Source: JBKHDT01 sp046541195
GTDB lineage: Bacteria; Pseudomonadota; Gammaproteobacteria; Halothiobacillales; Halothiobacillaceae
DNA: 64,000 nt
Direction: 5' to 3'
Assembly: GCA_046541195.1 (NCBI GenBank)
Contig: JBKHDT010000005.1
Span: forward strand, 7,075-71,074
The position numbers and the translations under genes were made by a program. Below, piece after piece: positions 8,604 through 16,806 of the stretch (positions are counted from its first letter, which is position 1; each line of letters starts with the position of its first letter). Below the pieces are notes generated by a model that saw only the letters and a list, made by a program, of their open reading frames with translations, was not told where the DNA came from and did no database searches.

Positions 8604-9173
8604 TCAGGAAAACACCACGTCCTCGTAGATATCCGCAAGCGTCAGGTTCAGCGTGCGTGATGCGCAGACCAGTGAGACTTCACCCTCGTCCTCGATCAGT
8701 TGATGTCGCCAGCTGTCTTCGGGGTAGCGGCTGTAGCATTCCACGCGGCGCTGGTCCTGGGCGACCAGCAGGTAGTGTTGCAGGGTAGGGATTTTCCGGT
8801 AGCCGAGCAGCTTTTCTCGTCGGTCGATCATTTCGGTCGAGTCGGACAGCACCTCGATCAGCAGGCAGGGGCTGGACTTGAATCGCGGCTCGGTATCCGC
8901 CGGGTCGCAGACCAGCATGACATCCGGATAGTAGTAGGCGCGATTGGCCGGTACATGCAGCAGCATGTCGCTGATAAAGGCGCGGCAGGAACTGCCTCGG
9001 CTGGCGGCCTTGAGATGGAAGGCCACGTTAAGTGCAATGGTATTGTGCCGCTCACTGGCCCCCGCCATGGCATAGACCTGGCCGGCCACGAACTCGTGCT
9101 TGATCTCACTGGCCGGTTCGCCGGCCAGGAAGTCTTCCTCGCGCATTTCCGGTTTTTCCAACGGCAGGCTCAT
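8604..9173 (-). CDS. Uma2-family (DUF820) putative PD-(D/E)XK endonuclease
   Basis: About 189 aa. Family features are the N-terminal MREEDFLAGEP, the EIKHEFVAGQVYAMAGAS segment, YYPDVMLVCDP and the LLIEVLSDSTEMIDRREKLLGYRKI block, in which PD and EVLS supply the presumed nuclease metal site. Members are very common in cyanobacteria and scattered elsewhere; the biological role is unknown. The ATG at 9173 is preceded by an excellent AAGGAGAAAC ribosome site, and the upstream in-frame extension is rejected. It is divergent from bioA and sits upstream of the unknown lipoprotein gene on the same strand; whether the two are functionally linked is not known. Confidence 0.85.
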   Translation of the reverse strand: MSLPLEKPEMREEDFLAGEPASEIKHEFVAGQVYAMAGASERHNTIALNVAFHLKAASRGSSCRAFISDMLLHVPANRAYYYPDVMLVCDPADTEPRFKSSPCLLIEVLSDSTEMIDRREKLLGYRKIPTLQHYLLVAQDQRRVECYSRYPEDSWRHQLIEDEGEVSLVCASRTLNLTLADIYEDVVFS

Positions 9174-9248
9174 GGCGGGTTTCTCCTTCGGACGGGGGAT
9201 GCAAGACTCCAAAATGACCTTGCCACCCCCGCCTGTCAAGGTGTTGAT

Positions 9249-9277
9249 TTGACCGGGCGGCCCGGCCTGCAGACAAT
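9249..9277 (+). promoter_or_regulatory. Candidate sigma-70 promoter of bioA
   Basis: TTGACC at 9249-9254 and GACAAT at 9272-9277 are separated by 17 bp, ending about 33 bp before the bioA start. No BirA operator palindrome (TTGTAAACC-type arms) is seen over it, so biotin repression of this promoter is not evident from sequence. Confidence 0.45.
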
Positions 9278-9310
9278 CTTGCGCACATTGAAAAAAATCG
9301 GTATCCGCCC

Positions 9311-10654
9311 ATGTCCGACAACGCCCACTGGATGCAACGCGACCTGGCGGTGCTCTGGCACCCCTGCACGCAGATGAAGGATCACGAAACATTGCCCGTG
9401 ATCCCGGTTTCCCGGGGGGAGGGCGTCTGGCTGCACGACTTCGAGGGCAATCGCTACCTGGATGCAGTCAGTTCCTGGTGGGTCAATATCTTTGGCCACG
9501 CCCATCCGTTCATCAACGAGCGGATCAAGGAGCAGCTCGATCGGCTGGAACACGTGATTCTGGCCGGGTTTTCGCACCAGCCGGTCATCGAGCTTTCCGA
9601 GCGCCTGGTCGACATCACACCCGAGGGGCTGAACCGTGTCTTCTATGCGGACAATGGCTCTTCGGGCGTCGAAGTGGCGCTGAAGATGAGCTTCCATTAC
9701 TGGCTCAACCGGGGACGGCCCGAGAAGACCCGCTTCATTACCCTGGCCAACAGCTATCACGGCGAGACACTGGGTGCCCTCGCCGTTGGTGATACCGGCC
9801 TGTACAAGGATACCTACCGGCCGCTGCTGCTGGAGGCGCTGACCGCGCCTTCTGCGGACTGTCGCCAGGCCGCGCCGGGCGAGGACTGCTCGGCCGTGAC
9901 CGCCCGGGCGCTGGCCGGGATGCGCGCACTGCTCGAGCGGCACGCGCATGAAAGTTGTGCGGTGATTGTCGAGCCGCTGGTCCAGTGCGCCAGCGGCATG
10001 CGGATGCATTCGCCGGAATACCTTGCCGGACTGCGGCGCCTGTGTGACGAGTTCGAGGTTCACCTGATCGCGGACGAGATCGCGGTGGGCTTCGGGCGCA
10101 CCGGCACGCTGTTTGCCTGCGAGCAGGCCGGGATCAGTCCCGATTTCCTGTGTCTTTCCAAGGGGTTGACCGCCGGTTACCTCCCCCTCGCTGCGGTGTT
10201 GACACACGAGCGGGTGTACCAGGCGTTCTACGACGACTACGAGCGGCTCACGGCCTTTTTGCACTCGCATTCCTACACCGGCAACCCGCTGGCCTGCGCG
10301 GCGGCGCTGGCCACGCTGGACCTGTTCGAGTCCGAAGGCGTGATCGAGCGCAACCGGCAGACCGCCGAGAAGATGGACGCGCTGCTGGAACCGTTCAAGG
10401 ACCACCCCCATGTGCGCCACGTGCGACGACGCGGCATGATTGCCGCGCTGGACCTGGTCGATGAGCGCGGCGAACCCTATCCCTGGCAGGAGCGTCGGGG
10501 ACTGCGGGGCTATCAGGCAGCGATGGATCTGGGTGTGATGCTGCGCCCGCTGGGCAACACCCTCTACTGGATGCCGCCCTACGTCATCAATGACGAGGAG
10601 CTGGCCCTGCTGGGGCGCGCCACAGAAGCGGCCATCGCTGCCGCTTGCGCGTAA
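9311..10654 (+). CDS. bioA: Adenosylmethionine-8-amino-7-oxononanoate aminotransferase (DAPA synthase)
   Basis: 447 aa, class III PLP aminotransferase. It transfers the amino group of SAM to 8-amino-7-oxononanoate to give 7,8-diaminopelargonate in biotin synthesis. Diagnostic parts are LWHPCTQMKDHE at the N-terminus, AVSSWWVNIFGHAHP (the WW pair is typical of BioA), FYADNGSSGVEVALKMSFHYW, LIADEIAVGFGRTG with the PLP-contacting aspartate, and the Schiff-base lysine K284 in LSKGLTAGYLPLA. No other biotin gene lies in the window, so bioA is separate from bioB/F/D here. rsmE begins 3 nt after the stop, so the pair is probably cotranscribed. Confidence 0.96.
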   Translation: MSDNAHWMQRDLAVLWHPCTQMKDHETLPVIPVSRGEGVWLHDFEGNRYLDAVSSWWVNIFGHAHPFINERIKEQLDRLEHVILAGFSHQPVIELSERLVDITPEGLNRVFYADNGSSGVEVALKMSFHYWLNRGRPEKTRFITLANSYHGETLGALAVGDTGLYKDTYRPLLLEALTAPSADCRQAAPGEDCSAVTARALAGMRALLERHAHESCAVIVEPLVQCASGMRMHSPEYLAGLRRLCDEFEVHLIADEIAVGFGRTGTLFACEQAGISPDFLCLSKGLTAGYLPLAAVLTHERVYQAFYDDYERLTAFLHSHSYTGNPLACAAALATLDLFESEGVIERNRQTAEKMDALLEPFKDHPHVRHVRRRGMIAALDLVDERGEPYPWQERRGLRGYQAAMDLGVMLRPLGNTLYWMPPYVINDEELALLGRATEAAIAAACA

Positions 10655-10657
10655 ACC

Positions 10658-11380
10658 ATGCGTATTCCCCGAATCTACATTGACGCCGAGCTGACCGCGG
10701 GGCGCGAACTGGCGCTGCCGGCCGATCGGCTCAACTACCTGCGCAACGTGCTGCGCCTGCGGCCCGAGGCGCAGGTCCTGGCCTTTGATGGTCGGGGTCA
10801 GGAGGCCGAGGCGGTCTTCGTGCCCGAGAAAAGGTCCGGAAGCCTCAGGATCGGCTTGGTTCGGGCGCGCAGCGCCGAATCGCCCCTGCAACTGCACCTG
10901 CTGCAGGGGGTTTCCAGGGGCGAACGGATGGATGTCGTGGTGCAGAAGTCGGTCGAGCTCGGCGTGCAGCGGATCTCGCCGGTCCGAATGGCCCGCACGG
11001 TGGTGGATCTCAAGAACGACCGGGCGGACAGGCGTCTTGCGCGGTGGCGGGAAATTGCGATCAACGCCTGCGAGCAGTGCGGTCGCAACCACCTGCCGGT
11101 AATCGACCCGGTGGCCTCACTGGACGATGCCCTGGACCTGGTTGCGCCGGATGCCGATCGCTGGGTGCTGCATACCGCGCCAGGCGCGCCGACGGCGGGC
11201 GGGCAGGGACGGCAGGCTGCACTGGTGATTGGCCCCGAGGGGGGATTGACCGACGAGGAGGTCGCGCGCTGTCAGGCGTCAGGCTTTGCGCCACTCTGGC
11301 TCGGGCCGCGCATTCTGCGCACCGAGACGGCAGCCATCGCGGCTCTGGCGATCATGCAGGCCCGGTTCGGGGACATGTAA
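10658..11380 (+). CDS. rsmE: 16S rRNA (uracil1498-N3)-methyltransferase
   Basis: 240 aa, normal for the family. It methylates N3 of U1498 in 16S rRNA using SAM. The N-terminal PUA-like domain includes LPADRLNYLRNVLRLRPEAQ and the C-terminal SPOUT (trefoil-knot) domain carries the signatures ALVIGPEGGLTDEEV and LGPRILRTETAAIAAL. LHLLQGVSRGERMDVVVQKSVELG is also typical. It starts 3 nt after bioA. It ends convergent with the nuclease gene, 14 nt away. Confidence 0.95.
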   Translation: MRIPRIYIDAELTAGRELALPADRLNYLRNVLRLRPEAQVLAFDGRGQEAEAVFVPEKRSGSLRIGLVRARSAESPLQLHLLQGVSRGERMDVVVQKSVELGVQRISPVRMARTVVDLKNDRADRRLARWREIAINACEQCGRNHLPVIDPVASLDDALDLVAPDADRWVLHTAPGAPTAGGQGRQAALVIGPEGGLTDEEVARCQASGFAPLWLGPRILRTETAAIAALAIMQARFGDM

Positions 11381-11394
11381 GCGGCACAAAGGGC

Positions 11395-12321
11395 TCAGCG
11401 TTTCCCTGTCGGCGTGGCCGGCAGCGCCCAGGCGTCCGTCGTGATCGTGGTTTCCAGCCGGTTCTCGATGTCGTCGGGCAGCTCGTGGAAAAAATCCAGC
11501 CCCGTGCGGCGTTCAATCTCGCGGATGGTCACCAGGTAGTCGGTTGGCTCGGCGTCCTGCGCGACCGTCTGCGGCATCAGGAAGGCCAGGGCCACCGGGC
11601 CGTCATCCGTCTCGCGCAGCAGGATCTTGTAGAAGGCGTCCGGTATGGCAATTCTCGCGATGCCCGGCAGGTACGCGCGTTTGCGCGCATCGAAGACGGG
11701 GCCGGTGATCACCCAGAACGCGCCATGCGACTCGGACAGCTCATCGGCCGCGAGCATCTCCACGGCGCGCCACGGCCCCTGGTTCAGTTCCGGGCGCTGC
11801 GGGCTGACATTGGTCATCAGGAAAGTCTGTGCCTGCGCCCGGGCGCCGTACCGGCTGGCGATGACGTGATTGGGCGCCAGATGCCCGCGGTCAAATCCCG
11901 ATCCGGTATAGCTGTCGTGATCGACACAGGCGAACATCGTCAGGCAGCGTATGGTCCGCCAGTCTTCGCGGAACCGGCCGGGACGGGGCGCCGGGGAGCC
12001 CTGCTCGGGGCGCGGCAAGACCTGGTAGCTGACCCAGAGCGGGTTGCCCAGTCGCTCGGAGTAACCCACCATGAACGCCTGGTTGCGCAGCACGCGCAAA
12101 AAATGAATCTCTTCGGCGTCGAGAACGGGCAGGCCGGCATGGACCATCGCCGGCCGGGCAATCTGGGTTTCAACCCCGTACCAGGCCGCGCCGATCAGCA
12201 ACAGGACCAGCGCCAGGACCGGATGGCGCCGGACCAGACGGATTCCCCCGCGCATCAGCGCCAGGTGTTGGTGGGCGTGCCGCGGCCTGCGTCCTCGACG
12301 TTTGGGAAACCTTGGGCGCAT
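11395..12321 (-). CDS. Membrane-anchored DNA/RNA non-specific endonuclease (NucA/Serratia type)
   Basis: 308 aa. A hydrophobic helix (HPVLALVLLLIGAAWYG, about residues 34-50) after a very basic N-terminus predicts a membrane anchor with the catalytic domain outside the cytoplasm. The beta-beta-alpha-metal signature is complete: DRGHLAPNHVI with the general-base histidine, and NVSPQRPELNQGPWRAVE with the metal-binding asparagine and following tryptophan. TSGSFDRGH-type context (YTGSGFDRGH) is standard. The role could be nutrient scavenging or DNA turnover. It starts 2 nt after the CAP lipoprotein gene at the end of the sucCD-nadE operon. Confidence 0.88.
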   Translation of the reverse strand: MRPRFPKRRGRRPRHAHQHLALMRGGIRLVRRHPVLALVLLLIGAAWYGVETQIARPAMVHAGLPVLDAEEIHFLRVLRNQAFMVGYSERLGNPLWVSYQVLPRPEQGSPAPRPGRFREDWRTIRCLTMFACVDHDSYTGSGFDRGHLAPNHVIASRYGARAQAQTFLMTNVSPQRPELNQGPWRAVEMLAADELSESHGAFWVITGPVFDARKRAYLPGIARIAIPDAFYKILLRETDDGPVALAFLMPQTVAQDAEPTDYLVTIREIERRTGLDFFHELPDDIENRLETTITTDAWALPATPTGKR

Positions 12322-12323
12322 GG

Positions 12324-12869
12324 TCAGTGATCCGGGTCCGGCTGTGCTCCGAACCAGAGAATGGCATGCCGGTCCGAGAGCGCGCCACCCAGCGCGCGCC
12401 AGTGATGGTCCGACCAGGGACCGCGGTTCAGGATCACTTCATGATGTCGCGGACTTTGTCGCCAGAGCGTCAGCGCCGTTTGCGCGTCCATGTCCCGGGA
12501 CTGGTAGGCCAGGATCTCATATCCGGGCCCCGAATAGCGCCCGCCGGTGATTTGTGCCGGCTTGGCGCGCATGCATCGAGAGGAGGCGGGATCGTTGTCG
12601 CGGTAGCAGCAGGGGCGCCACGGACCGCGGTCGGACCAGCTATGCAGGCTGCACTGGCCCCGGGCATGGACACCGGCCCCCGTCTCGATGTCGCCGAGGT
12701 GGCGTTGCGCCACCTCGGCGAGGGCCGGGGACCAGTCGATGGGCGGCAGCCCATGGCTTGCGCGGTAGGCGTTGATTTCAACGGCCAGGGGATGGGGTTG
12801 CGGCCCGTGCGCGCAGCCGGCTGCGATGGTGGCCACCGCCGTGGCCAGAAGCGCCGTTGCCCACCTCAT
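12324..12869 (-). CDS. CAP/SCP-domain lipoprotein
   Basis: 181 aa. The signal peptide ends in lipobox AAGC (TALLATAVATIAAGC), so a lipidated envelope protein. The CAP (SCP/PR-1, allergen V5-like) fold is indicated by AVEINAYRASHGLPPIDWSPALAEVAQRH at the N-terminus, ALTLWRQSPRHHEVILNRGPW and the C-terminal FGAQ strand. Four cysteines follow in GQCSLHSW and WRPCCYRDN to SSRCM. Bacterial members have no single known function. It overlaps nadE by 4 nt (ATGA) and ends 2 nt before the nuclease gene, so its expression is tied to both. Confidence 0.8.
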   Translation of the reverse strand: MRWATALLATAVATIAAGCAHGPQPHPLAVEINAYRASHGLPPIDWSPALAEVAQRHLGDIETGAGVHARGQCSLHSWSDRGPWRPCCYRDNDPASSRCMRAKPAQITGGRYSGPGYEILAYQSRDMDAQTALTLWRQSPRHHEVILNRGPWSDHHWRALGGALSDRHAILWFGAQPDPDH

Positions 12870-14497
12870 GGTTGCCAGGGTGCGAAGCCGGAGGTGATCG
12901 GGTAGCGGCGGTCCCGTCCGAAGGCCCGGGCGCTGATGCGTACGCCTGGTGCGGCCTGCCGACGCTTGTACTCGTTGCGCAGGATCATCCGCACCACCCG
13001 GCGCACCGTGGCCTCGTCGAAGCCGGCTTCGACGATCCGGTCAATGGCGTGATCGTGCTCGACGAACAGCTCGAGAATCGCGTCGAGCTCCGGGTACGGC
13101 GGCAGCGAGTCCGAGTCGCGCTGATCCGCGCGCAGCTCGGCGGAGGGTTCCCGGGTAATGACGCGTTCGGGGATGACCGGCACGTTGCCCCGCGCATTGC
13201 GGTGGCGGGCCAGTTTGTAGACCAGGGTTTTCGGAACATCCTTGATGGGCGCGAAGCCGCCGGCCATGTCGCCGTAAAGCGTGGCATAGCCGACGGCCAG
13301 CTCGGACTTGTTGCCGGTGGCCAGCAGGATCTTGCCGAACTTGTTGGAGAGGGCCATCAGCAGCAAGCCGCGAATCCGCGCCTGGAGGTTTTCCTCGGTG
13401 GCATCGACCTCGGTGCCCGCGAACAGCGGGGCCAGCATGGTCTCGAAGGTGTCGAAGGCCGGCTCGATCGGCAGGGTTTCCATGCGCACGCCCAGCAGGC
13501 GGGCCTCCAGGGCCGCGTCTTCCAGGCTCATCTGCGAGGTGTAGCGCGAGGGCATCCGCACGGCCAGCACGTTCTCCGCGCCCAGGGCGTCCACCGCCAG
13601 GGCCAGTACCAGCGCCGAGTCGATGCCGCCGGAAAGCCCCAGGACCGCGCCGGAAAAGCCGTTCTTGGCCGCGTAATCCCGAATGCCCATGGTCAGTGCC
13701 TCGTAGACCGATGCGGTGCCGGTTCGCCAGCTTGCGCTGTCGCTGCCGGCGGTGACCTGGCCTTGGGCATCGACATCGATCCAGCCGACCTGTTCCTGAA
13801 AATCTGCCAGCCGCAGGCAGACACCGTCCGGCGTTCGCACGAAGGAGCAGCCGTCGAAGACGAGTTCATCCTGGCCGCCCACCAGGTTCAGGTAGACGAC
13901 CGGCAGGCCGGTTTCCCGGACGCGGTCGGCGACCACGGCCTCCCGCTGCTCCGGCTTGTCGCGGTGATAGGGCGAGGCATTGAGGTTCAGCAGGAGCCGG
14001 GCTCCGGCTGCCTTGGCCGCACCGGCGGCCTCGGGCGTCCAGATGTCTTCGCAGATGGTGATCCCGAGCGCGACGCCACGAACCCGGGAGACCACCGCGC
14101 CATCGCCGGCGGCAAAGTAGCGCTTTTCGTCGAACACGCCGTAGTTCGGCAGCTGTTGCTTGCGGTATCGGGCGCGCACCCGACCGTTCTCGATCAGGAT
14201 GGCGCTGTTGAACAGTCCCGCCGGCAGTTTTTCCGGCGCGCCGACTAGGACGGCCACGTCCGGCAGGGCCTCGGCAATGCGCCGGACGGCCCGGTCGCAG
14301 CCGGCGAGGAAGTCGTCGCGAAGCAGCAGGTCCTCAGGCGGATAGCCGGTTAGTGTCAGTTCGGGGAACACCACCAGATCGGCGTTCAGGGTGTCTCGGG
14401 CCTGTCGGGCGTGTTCGATCACCCGATCGGCGTTTCGCTGGCAGTCCCCGACATGGATGTTGATCTGTGCCAGGGCGATCCGCAGCCCGTTTTTCAT
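12866..14497 (-). CDS. nadE: Glutamine-dependent NAD+ synthase
   Basis: 543 aa, two-domain form. The N-terminal nitrilase-like glutaminase domain carries the catalytic triad E46 (FPELTLTGYPPEDLL), K113 (YRKQQLPNYGVFDE) and C149 (ITICEDIW); it releases ammonia for the C-terminal synthetase domain. That domain has the PP-loop GLSGGIDSALVLALAVDALG and KSELAVGYATLYGDMAGGFAPIKDVPKT. The reaction is NaAD + Gln + ATP to NAD+. It overlaps sucD upstream and the CAP gene downstream by 4 nt each, so translation is probably coupled along the operon. Confidence 0.96.
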   Translation of the reverse strand: MKNGLRIALAQINIHVGDCQRNADRVIEHARQARDTLNADLVVFPELTLTGYPPEDLLLRDDFLAGCDRAVRRIAEALPDVAVLVGAPEKLPAGLFNSAILIENGRVRARYRKQQLPNYGVFDEKRYFAAGDGAVVSRVRGVALGITICEDIWTPEAAGAAKAAGARLLLNLNASPYHRDKPEQREAVVADRVRETGLPVVYLNLVGGQDELVFDGCSFVRTPDGVCLRLADFQEQVGWIDVDAQGQVTAGSDSASWRTGTASVYEALTMGIRDYAAKNGFSGAVLGLSGGIDSALVLALAVDALGAENVLAVRMPSRYTSQMSLEDAALEARLLGVRMETLPIEPAFDTFETMLAPLFAGTEVDATEENLQARIRGLLLMALSNKFGKILLATGNKSELAVGYATLYGDMAGGFAPIKDVPKTLVYKLARHRNARGNVPVIPERVITREPSAELRADQRDSDSLPPYPELDAILELFVEHDHAIDRIVEAGFDEATVRRVVRMILRNEYKRRQAAPGVRISARAFGRDRRYPITSGFAPWQP

Positions 14498-15378
14498 CGG
14501 TCGCCGTCCAGAAGTGCCTGCATGCGTGCGCCCATTTCGGTTGGCGAACGCACCACGTGGGCGCCGGCGGCCTCGAGCGCCGCGTATTTTTCCTCGGCGG
14601 TGCCCTTGCCGCCGGCAATGATCGCGCCGGCATGACCCATGCGCTTGCCGGCGGGCGCCGTGGCGCCGGCGATGTAGGCGAACACCGGCTTGCTTACCTG
14701 CTCGCGGATGTACTCGGCCGCTGCCTGCTCGGCGTGGCCCCCGATCTCGCCGACCAGGATGATGCCGTCGGTCTCGGGGTCTGCCTCGAACAGCACCAGG
14801 CAGTCGACGAAGTCCATGCCGTGGATCGGGTCGCCGCCGATGCCGACGCAGCTGCTTTGGCCAAGTCCTGCCGCCGTGGTCTGATGCACGGCCTCATAGG
14901 TCAGGGTGCCGGAGCGCGACACGATCCCGACGCGGCCGGGCTGGTGGATGTGCCCCGGCATGATCCCGATTTTGCACTGCCCCGGCGTGATCAGGCCGGG
15001 GCAGTTGGGACCGACCAGGCGGGTGTCGGGGTAGTCGCTGTCGAGCACAGCCTTGACCCGGGCCATGTCGAGTACCGGAATGCCCTCGGTGATGCAGGCG
15101 ATCACCCGGATGCCGGCGTCGGCCGCCTCAAGGATCGCGTCGGCGGCGAACGGGGCCGGCACGTAGATCATCGTTGCTTCGGCGCCGGTTTCGTCCACGG
15201 CAGCCTGTACGGTATCGAACACGGGTAGACCCAAATGGGTCTGGCCACCCTTGCCCGGGGTCACGCCGCCGACCATGGCGGTACCGTAGGCGATTGCCTG
15301 CTCGGAGTGGAACGTGCCCTGCTTGCCGGTGAAGCCCTGGCAGATGACTCGGGTGTGCTTGTCGATCAGGATGCTCAT
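14494..15378 (-). CDS. sucD: Succinyl-CoA ligase (ADP-forming), alpha subunit
   Basis: 294 aa. With SucC it couples succinyl-CoA cleavage to ATP/GTP formation in the TCA cycle. Visible features: CoA-binding Rossmann N-terminus MSILIDKHTRVICQGFTGKQG, VGPNCPGLITPGQCKIGIMPG, GIVSRSGTLTYEAV, and the phosphorylated histidine H249 in KRMGHAGAIIAGGKGTA. It begins 19 nt after sucC and overlaps nadE by 4 nt. The usual sucAB neighbours are absent from this window. Confidence 0.96.
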   Translation of the reverse strand: MSILIDKHTRVICQGFTGKQGTFHSEQAIAYGTAMVGGVTPGKGGQTHLGLPVFDTVQAAVDETGAEATMIYVPAPFAADAILEAADAGIRVIACITEGIPVLDMARVKAVLDSDYPDTRLVGPNCPGLITPGQCKIGIMPGHIHQPGRVGIVSRSGTLTYEAVHQTTAAGLGQSSCVGIGGDPIHGMDFVDCLVLFEADPETDGIILVGEIGGHAEQAAAEYIREQVSKPVFAYIAGATAPAGKRMGHAGAIIAGGKGTAEEKYAALEAAGAHVVRSPTEMGARMQALLDGDR

Positions 15379-15397
15379 GGATGGGTCGGTATCCGGG

Positions 15398-16576
15398 TCA
15401 GGCGGTTCGGGACAGCTCGACGGCCTTGCGGGCTGCCAGCGCGAGGTCGGTTTCGGGCACCAGATTCAGGCCGGACTCGGCCAGCATCTCGCGGCCGCGT
15501 GCGGCGTTGGTGCCCTCCAGGCGGACCACAGTGGGTACCCCGAGCTGCACTTCCCGGGCGGCGGCGATAATGCCCTCGGCGATCAGGTCGCAGCGGACGA
15601 TGCCGCCGAAGATGTTGACCAGAATGGCAGCCACCTTCTCGTCGGAGAGGATCAGCTTGAAGGCCTCGGCCACCTTGGCGGCCGTGGTGCCACCGCCGAC
15701 ATCCAGAAAATTGGCCGGCTCGCCACCCTCGAGCTTGATCAGGTCCATGGTCGCCATCGCAAGCCCCGCCCCGTTGACCATGCAGGCAATGTTGCCGTCC
15801 AGCGAGACGTAGTTCAGACCATGCTCGCTGGCGGCCCGTTCACGCGGATCTTCCTGGCTGGTGTCGCGCAGCTCCACGATGGCCGCCTGTCGATAGGCCG
15901 CGTTGTCGTCCATGCTGAACTTGGCATCCAGTGCGCGCAGCTCGCCCGTGCCGGTGACCACCAGCGGGTTGATCTCGAGCAGCGCGGCGTCCTTTTCAAC
16001 GAAAAGCTGGTAGAGCGCGGTCAGCAGCCGGACAAACGGAGCGATCTGCCCGGCCGCCAGGCCCAGCTGGAATCCCAGGGTGCGCGCCTGATGCGGCATC
16101 AACCCGGTTGCGGGGTGTACCGCCAGGCGAAACAGCTTTTCCGGGGTCTGCTCGGCGACTTCCTCGATGTCCATGCCGCCTTCGGTGGAGGCCATCACGG
16201 CCACCCGCTCGTTCTGCCGGTCGACCGTCAGGGCCAGATAGAGCTCGCGGGCGATGTCGGTTGCCTCTTCCACGAGTACGGCGCTGACCGGCAACCCCTG
16301 CGGGCCGGTCTGGTGCGTGACCAGTCGGGTGCCCAGCAGGGCACGCACCGCGTCCAGGGCCGAAGACTCGTCGTCGACCACGCGCACGCCGCCGGCCTTT
16401 CCGCGCGCGCCGGAATGAATCTGTGCCTTGACCACGCGCCGGGGTCCGGGTACCCGGCGCAGGGTGTCGAGCAGTTCGGCCTCGGACGATGCGTCCGGCA
16501 GCACCGGCTCGGCGCGGGGAACGGGGATGCCGGCTTCGGCCAGGAGGGCCTTGGCTTGGTATTCGTGAAGGTTCAT
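15398..16576 (-). CDS. sucC: Succinyl-CoA ligase (ADP-forming), beta subunit
   Basis: About 392 aa. ATP-grasp subunit that binds nucleotide and succinate. It begins MNLHEYQAKALLAEAGIPVP, the classic start, which fixes ATG 16576 (a longer frame upstream has no similarity). Other signatures: VVKAQIHSGARGKAGGVRVV, EINPLVVTGTGELRALDAKF, YVSLDGNIACMVNGAGLAMATMD in part, and EPANFLDVGGGTTAAKV. It is the first gene of the operon sucC-sucD-nadE-CAP-nuclease. No clear ribosome site precedes the ATG. Confidence 0.96.
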   Translation of the reverse strand: MNLHEYQAKALLAEAGIPVPRAEPVLPDASSEAELLDTLRRVPGPRRVVKAQIHSGARGKAGGVRVVDDESSALDAVRALLGTRLVTHQTGPQGLPVSAVLVEEATDIARELYLALTVDRQNERVAVMASTEGGMDIEEVAEQTPEKLFRLAVHPATGLMPHQARTLGFQLGLAAGQIAPFVRLLTALYQLFVEKDAALLEINPLVVTGTGELRALDAKFSMDDNAAYRQAAIVELRDTSQEDPRERAASEHGLNYVSLDGNIACMVNGAGLAMATMDLIKLEGGEPANFLDVGGGTTAAKVAEAFKLILSDEKVAAILVNIFGGIVRCDLIAEGIIAAAREVQLGVPTVVRLEGTNAARGREMLAESGLNLVPETDLALAARKAVELSRTA

Positions 16577-16806
16577 CGCGTTATGCACGTGTTGGGGGCG
16601 GGCGCGGCCGGGTCGGTGTACCATATCCGACGCGTAGCCCGTCATTTTCACCCAAGGGCACGCCGTTTTCCAAGCCTGGACCGTTTTGGGTCGCGGATCG
16701 CGGGTTGCGGGGACCTGGCTTGAACGCCATGCCGGGCAATGCGCGCCTTGTATGCGGTGCCGGGGGACCTGCCGGCGGGCCGGCCAATGCCAGGAGTTTC
16801 GGGAAT

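Noticed and set aside
9174..9310. BirA operator over the bioA promoter
   Set aside because: The typical TTGTAAAC...GTTTACAA arms are absent.
9236..11092. 618-codon open frame antisense to bioA and rsmE
   Set aside because: Both sense genes are certain; the antisense product shows only low-complexity His/Gln/Arg-rich sequence.
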